DNA from: Anaeromyces robustus
Lineage: Eukaryota > Neocallimastigomycota > Neocallimastigomycetes > Neocallimastigales > Neocallimastigaceae
Reading direction: 5' to 3'
DNA: 40,000 nucleotides
NCBI GenBank assembly: GCA_002104895.1
Contig: MCFG01000383.1
Span: forward strand, 1 to 40,000
Numbering within the stretch: position 1 is the stretch's first letter; each line of letters opens with the position of its first letter. The translations under genes and the position numbers were made by a program. Positions 31,306 through 40,000 of the stretch are shown here, piece after piece. The notes beneath the pieces are model-generated. The model made no database searches. It was not told the origin of the DNA and saw only the letters and a program-made list of their open reading frames with translations.

Positions 31306-31680
31306 AATGGATTATTAATTATTAATTATTAATTATTTACTAAATTGTTCTTTTTCAATGTATTAAGAATTGTTTCATTATACTTATTTATTATTATTAT
31401 ATATTATAGATTTATTATATAATATATTGTTATTTTATGTTATTCTTTAATATATATATTGTCATATATTTCTTTATATTATATTCTATTATATTCTATT
31501 ATATTATATATATATTTATTTATATTTATTTTATTCATTTACTTTAATTAATCTAAAATAAATAATTATATTATTATTATTTTATTATTATTATTTTATT
31601 ATTATTCTTCTTAGTTAATGAATTATAAATATAATATAATAAAGTTTATTAGAATATATGAATAAATTTAATATAAAATA

Positions 31681-31776
31681 GTATTACTAGAGTAATACCA
31701 ATATTTTTATTAATTTATTTTATATATATTAAGAATTGACATTTAATATATTGTAATATAGTAATACCAATATTTT
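31681..31776. repeat. 8-bp-arm palindrome and 17-bp direct repeat
   Basis: GTATTACT-AG-AGTAATAC at 31681-31698 is a palindrome with 8-bp arms. Its right arm begins AGTAATACCAATATTTT (31691-31707), which recurs exactly at 31760-31776. The combination of a palindrome and a copied half suggests a short duplicated segment, not simple slippage. Confidence 0.6.
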
Positions 31777-34700
31777 CATTTTTTTTCTTTTCTTTCACCA
31801 AAGATTTTTAATTTTTTTATTTGTTCTTTTTTTTTATATATTTAATAGTAAATTCATTTATTTTATTTTATTTTATATTATTTTGTTTTAAAAATATTAA
31901 ATAATAAAGTTAAAAAATTTAATATATATTTTAATAAATATTCATTTGACTTTGATATTTATAATATTATATTATTTAATTAATTTTATCATATATTATA
32001 ATTAACTTGTTGTTTATTAAAAATATTACAAACACTAATTAAATAAATAAATAAATAAATAAATAAAGAAAAAAAAAATTAAATAATAAAATTATTTTAT
32101 CTTTTTTTTTTTTTTTACTTTATTGATTTTATTTTATTTATTTTATTATATTATAATAATTATTTTTTTATATTATTAATATGTCAAATATATTTTTTAA
32201 ATGTAATACAAATATATTGTAACATTTAATTATTAAACTCTTGTAATACAATAAAATAAAATTAAATAAAATTAATTTATTTATAAATTATATTTATAAT
32301 ATATAGTAATATATTACTCATAATATATTTATTTTAATTTATACAATATATTAATAATCATATTAAATATATATAAATAATCATAATATTAAATGATGTT
32401 TAAAAAAAAAAACTTTTTTTTATAATTAATAATATTAATATTAATAATATAAAAAAATTTTTTTTTTTTACTACTATTATTATTAATTAATTCTAATAAA
32501 TATTAATATAAGTTTAATAATTTTAGTTATTTCTTTCAAATCCATCATTTTGTACCATATATTATAATGTAATACAAAATAAATTACTTTTTATTCATAA
32601 AGACTATGAATTAATTTAAATATATATAAAAATAAATTAATTTTCAAGTCTAAAAATTATATATTTGGTAATATATTATATTAATACTATTTAAAATAAA
32701 TAAAAATCATTTTAATAATCATTTTAATAATGGTAATTATTTCAATATATATTATAATATAAAGTTTATATAAAGCTAATCATTTAATTATTAAATTATT
32801 AAAACTATTGAAATAATAAATATAAAAAAAAATATAATAATCATTAAAATATGAATAAATAAATAAACATATAAATAAATAATTAACTATATAAATAAAC
32901 ATATAACTATATAAATAAATAAATAGAATAAATAAATAATAATATTAAAAGTTTCTATATTTATTAAAAATTAAACTTTTCTTCTATCTTATATTTTATT
33001 AATTTATTAATTTTTAAACTTTATTATATAATAAAATTAATTAAAAAAGAATAACATTTTTTAATAATTTTTATTTTATTAATATAAAAATTATTAAATT
33101 AAAAATATATTAAATTTTTCTTTTTTATCAATAAAAATAAATAAATATAAAAATTAATATATAAATAAATCATATAATGAATAAATAAAAAAATTATAAA
33201 ATTTTAAATAAATTCGAAATTATATAAATATAACTTGTTTTTTTTCTTTTATTTACAAATTTTTTCTTTTTTTTTTTTTACTTTACTTTTTTTTACCTTT
33301 TAATATAAATATATATTTTTTTTTAAAAAAAAAAAACTTTCATTAGTAAACTTTTTTTTTTTTTCTTAATTCTTTCTTTTTTTTTTTTTAAATGTAATTT
33401 TTATTTTTGAAACATAAAACATAAATAAAAAAAAAAAGAAATTATTTTTTTATATTTTGTTTTAAATATATATTTTAAGAGAAAAAAAAAAAACAAAGAG
33501 AAAAAAAAGGAAAGAAGAGAAAAAAAAAAAAAAAAAGAGGAAATAATAATTTGTAAATTTTTTTAAGTGATAAATAAATAATATCAAATAAATATATTTC
33601 AATACCAATTTGAAAAAAAAAAAAAACATTAAAATAAACAAAGTAAAAATAAATAAAGAAATAAAATAAAAGGGACAAAAATTTTCATTTAATATAAAAG
33701 AATAAAAAGTAATAATAAACAAATATCAGTTGTAATATATTTTTTGCTATAAAAAAAAAAAAATTGAATTTATCATTTTATTTATTTCTTTTTTTTTTTC
33801 GTTTTTTAATAGTAAAAATAAAAAAAAAAGGAAAATAAGATTTTAAATATTTAGTAGTTTTTTTTTTTTCATTTGTAAAAAAAAAAGAAGTTATTTTTTC
33901 GCAGTTTATTTAATATACACATTAAGAATTTTTTTTATAAAGTAAATAAATAAATAAATAAATAAGTTAAGAAGAAATATTTAATTAATTAAAAATAAAT
34001 TGACCAAATGGATTAAATACAAAAACATATATACATATACACACACACAAAAAAAAAAATAAAACAACAACAACAAAAAACAAAAACAAAATAAAATAAT
34101 ATATATAAAGTAAATATTTTTTTATATATAATTTAGTTAAAAGTGATAATTAATAATTGAAATAAATAAATAAATAAAAATAAATAAACAAGTCACTAAT
34201 ATTTTTCAAAAAATATTTTTTATTTGTATATGAATATAGGATCAAATAATAACAAAAAAATATCATAATATTTTATATATAAACAAATAAATAAATAAAT
34301 AATATACAATAAATAAACAAACATAAATACTAAATATTATTATCTCTTGCTGATTATCTCATAAATATATTTATAAATATATAAAAGTTAATAGACAATA
34401 TTATATTAATAAATATAAATAACATAGAAATATAATAACTCTTTTTTTTTAAACAAATCATTATAAATAAAAAAAAACAAATACATTTCGTACTTAATCA
34501 ATCCAAAAATCACTTTTTTTTTTTAAAGAAAAAAAAATTGTCGAAAATATTTATCTTATCATATTAACAAACAAACAAAACAAACAAAAAATTTTTATTA
34601 TTGTACATATATTTCTTTTTTTTTATTTTATATATAATTTATATTTTTTTTTATAAAATATTTTTTTTAAAAAAAAATAATTGAATATATAATAAAAGGA

Positions 34701-35329
34701 AAGAAAAAACATGTTTAATGAAAATTAAAAAAAAAAAATTATTAAAAAAAACTATCTTTCGCAAATTTTATTAGAATATTGTTATACTCGTTCTATATAT
34801 CCTTAAAAAAGAGAAAAAAAAATCAAAAAAAAATTCAAATAATATATATATAGGTAAAATTAGATTAATTCAATTTCAACAATAAAATTGTAAATAAATA
34901 TTATTTCAAAAGAACAAAAAAAAAGGTTTATTTTTATCCGTATTTTATTAAATAAGTACCTTATAACTTTTTGCTTAATAATTTTATAACAATAAAAAAA
35001 AATTAGCCATCAATATATTAACAACTTGACTGAAAAAAAAAAAGAAATAAAGTAAAATAAAATAATTTAAAAAAAAAACACTTTATATTTTTAGTTAATT
35101 GTAATAAATTATTTATTTTATTTTATTTTATTTTATTTTATTTATTTTATATTATATTTTAGTAATATTTATTTTAACAAATAAATAAACAAACAAATAA
35201 ATAAACAAACAAACAAAAAAGTATAAACAAAACAAAGAAAAAATTAATTTTTTTTTTCAATTTGGATATTAAAACTTAAAAAAAAAAAAATTAAAAAGTA
35301 AATAAATAAATAAATAATAATTAATCATT

Positions 35330-38300
35330 ATGAATACCCTTGTAGAAGCAAAGGAAGATTATATAGCTCAAGGAGCTGATCAACTTTCATTTAAGAAAGG
35401 TGATATAATTCAAGTTATAACACGTTTAGATAGTGGTTGGTGGGATGGTTTCTGTAATGAAAAAAGAGGATGGTTTCCATCAAATTTAGTTAGAGAAACA
35501 TATATAGAAGAAAATCAAACTGTACAATGGTATCCACAATTAGATGCTAAAGGAATTCAATATTATGTAAATTCTAGAACCAATGAAATATCTTATGAAT
35601 ATCCTTTAATTAAAACTGTCAATGATAGTATGAGTCAAAGTAGTGGTGGTATTGATAATCTTCCAAAGAATTGGGGAGTAAAATATACACATGATAATCG
35701 TATTTATTATTATAATAAAGAAACCGATGAAACTTGTTGGTCTTTAGATGAAATTAATTTAGAAACAGGTAGATTAAAAAATAAACGTAATAGTACTAAT
35801 TCCATTTCTTCTATAAATGAAGATATTATTGTATCTACAAGTCCAAAAGAAGGTGAATTAACTTGGAAAAAACTTGCAAATGATATATATTATTGTTTAC
35901 AACAACTTTTAAGTTCAGCTCGTTTAAATAAAAAGGAATCTTATATTAGTCATTCTACGGCAATTGTTGAAACTATTCGTACTATGCTTTATGCTTCCAA
36001 TGCCGCAAAACGTGATTCCCCTGTACTTAATGGAAATAAACCATTAAAACAACAATATAAACATATCATGAGTTCATTATCAAAATTAGTTGTTACGACT
36101 AAAACGGCTTCTCAAGTCTGGCCACCACCAGATTCTGTACCAATGATGCAACAAGCTGCTAATGAAGTCTATCTTAGTGTAAAAAATTTCATTCATATTG
36201 CTAAAGAATTAAATATACCTTTAGATATCAAACTTGTAGAAGAAAGTAATAAGGATGAAAGTAAAGAGGAAGAGGATCAAGATGATAGTCAACAACAAAA
36301 TCCTACTAAAATTATTTCTCAATTAGAAGAATATTCTAAAACGATTAGTCAAAGTACTCAAAAATTAATTAAAACGGTACGTACATTAGAAATGGTTTCT
36401 ACCGAAACTATTATTGCGGAAACAAAAAATATTGTCATTGATGTTGGTAATTTACTTGCTGTTATTGATGAAATAGATTATGAAACTTTGGATGAAGATA
36501 TTGTAAAAAGATTTAAATATAAACGTATTGCTGTATGTAATAGTATATCTGGTTTAGTTATGGCTACTCAAAATGTAGTAAGTACTTTACTACCAAGTAA
36601 TTTTGAAGAACAAATTTTATTAAGTATTGAATTAATTGAAAATGCTGTAAAAGATTTTGTTATTGCCACTAAATGCCTTTTACAAGAAAAGGAAAATGTT
36701 GATCAATTACAATACCAAAGAATGTTTTATGATTATAATAATCATAGATATTCTACTGCTTCCTCTGAAAGTTCCTATAAAAGTATGAATCTTTTAAATT
36801 CTGCTTCCTCTAATATAAGTAATGAATCTGCTCCATTACCAAGTACCAATACCATAAATTCTGCCATTTTATCCCATAAACCTAGATCTATGTCTCTTCC
36901 AGGTGTAGGTTTAGAAATACCTAATGGTGAATATCATCATGATTATGAAGAATCTCAAAATAATAGAAATAGAACTTATTCTCAACCCCAACATTCCTTA
37001 CCAAATAATTATATTGCCGTTGATAATAATTATATTTATGCTAATACCAATATAGATAATAGTCCTAATGTTTTTACTTCACCTACCCCATCTCTTCATA
37101 ATTCCAATCCAAGTAGTGCTAGTAATGTTTCATCCCGTAAAAGTTCAGCTCAATCTTCTACTCCAATTTTACCACCTCCTCCACAACTTTATTTTGATCC
37201 AACTGCCGCCCCAGTAGATATTGATCAATTTAGAAAACAAAAATCTTCCAATGCTAAATTAATGAAAGTTTTAGGTAGAGAATTTTCTTCTAGTGATTTT
37301 CATGGTAATAACGCTGGAAATAATAGTGAATCTTCCAAAAAATGGTATTTACGTTATGATTATGATCCAAAGGATCTATTATTTAATATGGAAGGTAAAG
37401 TTAAAGGTGGTACCTTTGATGCTTTAGTAGAACGTTTAACCCTTCATGATTATTATGATGCCAACTTTACCACCACCTTCCTTTTAACCTATCGTTCCTT
37501 TAGTTCATCCACGAAATTAATGGCTGCTCTTTTAAAAAGATATTCCTTACCACAACCTCCAGGTCTTACCGATTTAAATGAAGTTAATGAATGGCATGAA
37601 AAGAAATTAAAATTAATTCGTCTTCGTGTTTGTAATGTCGTAAAATCTTGGTTCGAATCCTATTGTATTGAAAAAGATCCAGATGATCAAAGAGCTTTTG
37701 AAATGGCAAAAGAATTCTTTGAAAGACAAATTCAAAGTGATCCAACCTTCCTAACCGTATCTCAACTTTTAGATAAATTTGATAAAGGTTTTGCTAAAAA
37801 AATTATACCAAATCCAGGTCGTGAAGCACCACTACCTATTTTCCCAAAAAGTTTACGTAATCGTATTCGTTTTATTGATTTAGATCCAACAGAAATTGCA
37901 AGACAATTAACTTTAATGTGTTCTAAATATTATAATCAAATTCAACCTGTAGAATGTTTAAATAAGGCATGGTCTGATAAAAATAATGAAAATACTCCTG
38001 CTGTAAATATTAAAAAGATGATTGAAATGTCTAATCAAGTCTCTGGTTGGTTAGCCTTAACCATTCTTCAAGAAGTAGATATTAGAAAACGTGCCTCTAT
38101 ATTAAAACATTTTATTTATGTCGCCGAAAAATGTTATAATTTAAATAATTTCAATACCTTAGTTTCACTTTTAGCTGGTTTTGATTCATCACCCATTTAT
38201 CGTTTAAGAAGAACTTGGGATTTATTAAGTAGTAAATCTATTAATATTTTAGAAAATTTAAAAAGAATTATGGATAGAGAAAAGAATTATAGTGCCTATC

Positions 38301-38752
38301 GTGAACAACTTCATTCTATTAATCCACCCTGTGTACCATTTTTAGGGGTATACCTTACGGATTTAACCTTTATTGAAGATGGTAATAGTGATGTTATTGA
38401 AAGAAAAACGGAAGAAACTGATAAAAATAAAACTTCTAATAGTAATAGTAGTACACCTACTACCCCTACTTCACCTAAAAAGGATGAAATTATTAACTTT
38501 AGTAAACAAAGTAAAGTAGCCGATGTTATACGTGAAATACAACAATATCAAAATCAAGTCTATTGTTTACATAGTGTACCTGAAATACAAAAATATTTAA
38601 AGGATTCTTTAGCAAGAACCGAAGAATTTTTGAAAATGTCAGAAAGAACAGATGATGAATCCCCATTATTTGAAATGTCTGAAATATTAGAACCCAAAGA
38701 ACGTGAAGATGAAAAACTTACAAGATTATTATTTGAATATGGATTCCTTTAA
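35330..38752 (+). CDS. CDC25: Cdc25-type Ras guanine-nucleotide exchange factor (SH3-WW-RasGEF)
   Basis: Activates Ras-type GTPases at the membrane by promoting GDP release; in yeasts the homologue Cdc25 drives Ras-cAMP signalling. One uninterrupted frame of 1140 aa. SH3 at residues 3-58 (GWWDG 36-40, GWFPSNLV 47-54). A degenerate WW at 66-93 has W67 but Tyr at the second Trp position; a better WW at 111-139 has W115 and W137. A helical region at about 175-460 is followed by a Ser/Asn/Pro linker with PILPPPPQ at 612-619. RasGEF_N begins near 686 (LTYRSF 719-724). The RasGEF catalytic domain runs from F848 to about 1120 with FIDLDPTEIARQLT, SNQVSGW (901-907) and PCVPFLGVYLTDLTFIEDGN (1000-1019). 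A 34-residue polar insert (1020-1053) follows that signature. The start is the first ATG and sits right at the SH3 edge. No introns, transmembrane segments, PH or DH domain. CDC25 orthology is inferred from architecture. Confidence 0.95.
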   Translation: MNTLVEAKEDYIAQGADQLSFKKGDIIQVITRLDSGWWDGFCNEKRGWFPSNLVRETYIEENQTVQWYPQLDAKGIQYYVNSRTNEISYEYPLIKTVNDSMSQSSGGIDNLPKNWGVKYTHDNRIYYYNKETDETCWSLDEINLETGRLKNKRNSTNSISSINEDIIVSTSPKEGELTWKKLANDIYYCLQQLLSSARLNKKESYISHSTAIVETIRTMLYASNAAKRDSPVLNGNKPLKQQYKHIMSSLSKLVVTTKTASQVWPPPDSVPMMQQAANEVYLSVKNFIHIAKELNIPLDIKLVEESNKDESKEEEDQDDSQQQNPTKIISQLEEYSKTISQSTQKLIKTVRTLEMVSTETIIAETKNIVIDVGNLLAVIDEIDYETLDEDIVKRFKYKRIAVCNSISGLVMATQNVVSTLLPSNFEEQILLSIELIENAVKDFVIATKCLLQEKENVDQLQYQRMFYDYNNHRYSTASSESSYKSMNLLNSASSNISNESAPLPSTNTINSAILSHKPRSMSLPGVGLEIPNGEYHHDYEESQNNRNRTYSQPQHSLPNNYIAVDNNYIYANTNIDNSPNVFTSPTPSLHNSNPSSASNVSSRKSSAQSSTPILPPPPQLYFDPTAAPVDIDQFRKQKSSNAKLMKVLGREFSSSDFHGNNAGNNSESSKKWYLRYDYDPKDLLFNMEGKVKGGTFDALVERLTLHDYYDANFTTTFLLTYRSFSSSTKLMAALLKRYSLPQPPGLTDLNEVNEWHEKKLKLIRLRVCNVVKSWFESYCIEKDPDDQRAFEMAKEFFERQIQSDPTFLTVSQLLDKFDKGFAKKIIPNPGREAPLPIFPKSLRNRIRFIDLDPTEIARQLTLMCSKYYNQIQPVECLNKAWSDKNNENTPAVNIKKMIEMSNQVSGWLALTILQEVDIRKRASILKHFIYVAEKCYNLNNFNTLVSLLAGFDSSPIYRLRRTWDLLSSKSINILENLKRIMDREKNYSAYREQLHSINPPCVPFLGVYLTDLTFIEDGNSDVIERKTEETDKNKTSNSNSSTPTTPTSPKKDEIINFSKQSKVADVIREIQQYQNQVYCLHSVPEIQKYLKDSLARTEEFLKMSERTDDESPLFEMSEILEPKEREDEKLTRLLFEYGFL

Positions 38753-39039
38753 TTAAAAGAGAATAAAATATAAATATAAATATAAAAATAATATAATAAT
38801 ATATATATATGTATATATAAAAATATATAAAAAATATATATATATATAATATATAAAATAATAAAAGTATAAATAATAAAATAATAAAATATAAAAAGTA
38901 AAAAAAAAATAATAAATTATAAATTATAAATAATAAATATAATAAATATAATAAATATAATAAATATAATAAATAATAAATTAAAAAAAATAAAAAATAA
39001 AAAAGGTTGAAGAATGGAGTGAATAAATTAAAAATGAGT

Positions 39040-39079
<40 letters not shown>

Positions 39080-39301
39080 TGATGGATTAAGAGGATTATA
39101 ATGATTATAGTAAATACTAATAATAATACAAAAATAAATAAATAAATTAATAAATAAAAATTAAATAAATAAAAATTAAAAAATAAATAATAAAAATTAA
39201 AAAAATAAAAAAATTAAAAATTAAAAATAATAAAAAAAAAAAAAAAATTAAAAAATTTAATATATATATAATATATTAATAATTTTTTATTATTTTATAT
39301 T
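38753..39301. other. AT-rich 3' flank of the RasGEF gene
   Basis: Contains AATAAA at 38762-38767, 10 bp after the stop codon. It also holds many further AATAAA-like hexamers, TA dinucleotide runs, an AATAAAT-type array around 38930-38980 and an AAT triplet run near 39040-39077. The true polyadenylation site cannot be picked by eye. No gene is seen. Confidence 0.5.
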
Positions 39302-39436
39302 ATTTTATATTTAAGTATGGCAGTCCATGAGGGACACACTACCACCTAATTATTAGGGAGTGGGCTTACTGCTTCACATTAGGGAAGGTCAAAGAAGCAT
39401 ACCCCGGTCATAGCAAAAAAAAAATTTTATATTTAA
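39302..39436 (+). mobile_element. Short retroposon: structured 100-nt unit, A tail, 13-bp TSD
   Basis: ATTTTATATTTAA at 39302-39314 is repeated exactly at 39424-39436. Between them lies a 100-bp unit (39315-39414) of 49 percent G+C, followed by ten A (39415-39424, the last one shared with the duplication). The flanking repeats abut the unit exactly on both sides, and the A tail is at the plus-strand 3' end. This is how a retroposed small RNA or SINE inserted by target-primed reverse transcription looks. It is non-coding: every frame is short. No tRNA-type A/B box pair, 7SL, 5S or U-snRNA signature was recognised, so the family is unknown. The tail and flanks are undiverged, suggesting a recent insertion. 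Confidence 0.65.
39315..39414 (+). ncRNA. Putative structured RNA (source of the short retroposon)
   Basis: The sequence can fold into a multibranched shape. A closing stem pairs GTATG (39315-39319) with CATAC (39398-39402). Hairpin 1 is GTCC/GGAC (39323-39326 with 39332-39335, loop ATGAG). Hairpin 2 is CCTAA/TTAGG (39345-39349 with 39353-39357), extended by CCA/TGG (39342-39344 with 39361-39363) across a GAG bulge. Hairpin 3 is TGCTTC/GAAGCA (39370-39375 with 39394-39399), whose last two pairs compete with the closing stem. The layout resembles a cloverleaf, but the lengths and missing T-loop sequence rule out an ordinary tRNA. I do not recognise it as a known ribozyme, riboswitch or spliceosomal RNA. 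It may be a dead copy, not an expressed gene. Confidence 0.4.
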
Positions 39437-39491
39437 ATAATGTGATTATAGTATTTTTTTTTTTTTTTTTATTTTTTTTATTTTATAAGTA

Positions 39492-39525
<34 letters not shown>

Positions 39526-39876
39526 GATATACCATAAAAAATAGTAAAAAGGAAAAAAATAATTGGAAAAATAATTGGAAAAAATAAAAAAAAAAGTAAA
39601 AAACAGAAAAAAAAGATTATAATTTTTTTTTAATTTTTTTATTAAATAATAAAAAAAAAAAAAAAAAAAATTTATTAAATAATCATTATTATCATTTTAT
39701 CAAGTAATTAATTCAATTATCATTAAAATTATTCTAAAAAAAAAAAAGTAATAAGTAATAAATATAAAAAAGAAAAATAAATAATAATAATAAATTTATA
39801 TATATATATTATATTATTTAATTTTTTTTTTATTGAATAAAAAATGATTAAAATAAAATAAAATTAAATAAAAAAG

Positions 39877-39907
<31 letters not shown>

Positions 39908-40000
39908 TGAAAAAAAGAAATATATTTATAAAAAAATAAAAAAATAAAAAAATGAAAAAAAGAGAAGAAAAGAAAAGAAAAGAAAAAAAGAAATAATAAT
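39437..40000. other. AT-rich window end
   Basis: Homopolymer A/T tracts, TA dinucleotide runs (about 39490-39525) and an AAAGA/AAAAG purine array at the end of the window. No gene or RNA is seen. Confidence 0.6.

Larger units (their letters stand above)
24671..35329. other. Gene-free AT-rich interval and 5' flank of the RasGEF gene
   Basis: About 10.7 kb with no supported gene, RNA gene or conserved protein fragment on either strand. It contains long T and A tracts (for example T27 at 30232-30258 and T26 near 28589-28614), ATT and AAAT arrays, and several inverted repeats listed separately. Minus-strand frames at 33462-33722 are Phe/Leu-rich translations of A-tracts and are not genes. The last 600 bp before the RasGEF start become strongly A-rich on the plus strand, as leaders in this genome type often are. 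No TATA box can be singled out. Confidence 0.65.

Noticed and set aside
33462-33722. Two overlapping minus-strand frames rich in Phe and Leu
   Set aside because: They translate A-tracts of the plus strand. The Phe/Leu pattern is expected from poly(T), and there is no conserved motif or codon bias.
39315-39414. tRNA, RNase P RNA (GGGCTTAC resembles part of the CR-V motif) or hammerhead ribozyme
   Set aside because: There is no T-loop TTCRA, no paired A and B boxes, no CR-I partner for the GGCTTA motif and no CTGATGA/GAAA hammerhead core. The partial resemblances are too short.

Overview
The window is an extremely AT-rich piece of eukaryotic nuclear DNA. Outside genes it is almost entirely A/T homopolymers, ATT/AAT triplets and simple-sequence repeats. 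Three things point to an anaerobic gut fungus (Neocallimastigomycota: Piromyces, Neocallimastix, Orpinomyces or Anaeromyces type): intergenic DNA around 90 percent A+T or more, short AT-rich GT-AG introns, and a fungal-type SH3-WW-RasGEF protein with Asn/Ser-rich linkers. Dictyostelium and Plasmodium share the base composition. The roughly 27 kb gene-poor interval and the Ras exchange-factor architecture fit an anaerobic fungus better. This placement is inference.

Layout. 1-2649 is AT-rich 5' flank with minisatellites. 2650-8461 (+) is an intron-dense gene for the APC/C scaffold subunit Cdc27/Apc3. I could reconstruct it as 16 exons with consistent phase and a predicted 588 aa. 8462-35329 is almost gene-free. 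Its one clear island is at 23612-24670, where a roughly 1 kb insertion on the minus strand has all the hallmarks of reverse transcription: an open frame lacking a start codon, a 3' UTR with AATAAA, a 36-nt poly(A) tract and a perfect 19-bp flanking duplication. 35330-38752 (+) is an intronless 1140-aa Ras guanine-nucleotide exchange factor (SH3, two WW-like motifs, RasGEF_N, RasGEF). At 39302-39436, shortly downstream, a second and much smaller insertion carries a structured, 49 percent GC, 100-nt sequence with an A tail and 13-bp flanking duplications.

The two host genes are unrelated in function (mitotic ubiquitin ligase; Ras signalling) and share only orientation. The most interesting content is the pair of retroposed sequences. 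One is a 5'-truncated copy of an unidentified Asn-rich protein transcript. The other is a compact, possibly SINE-like or ncRNA-derived unit that I could not match to any known RNA. Together they suggest that poly(A)-primed (LINE-type) retrotransposition has acted in this genome.

All exon boundaries, motifs and repeats were read by eye. No searches or folding programs were run.
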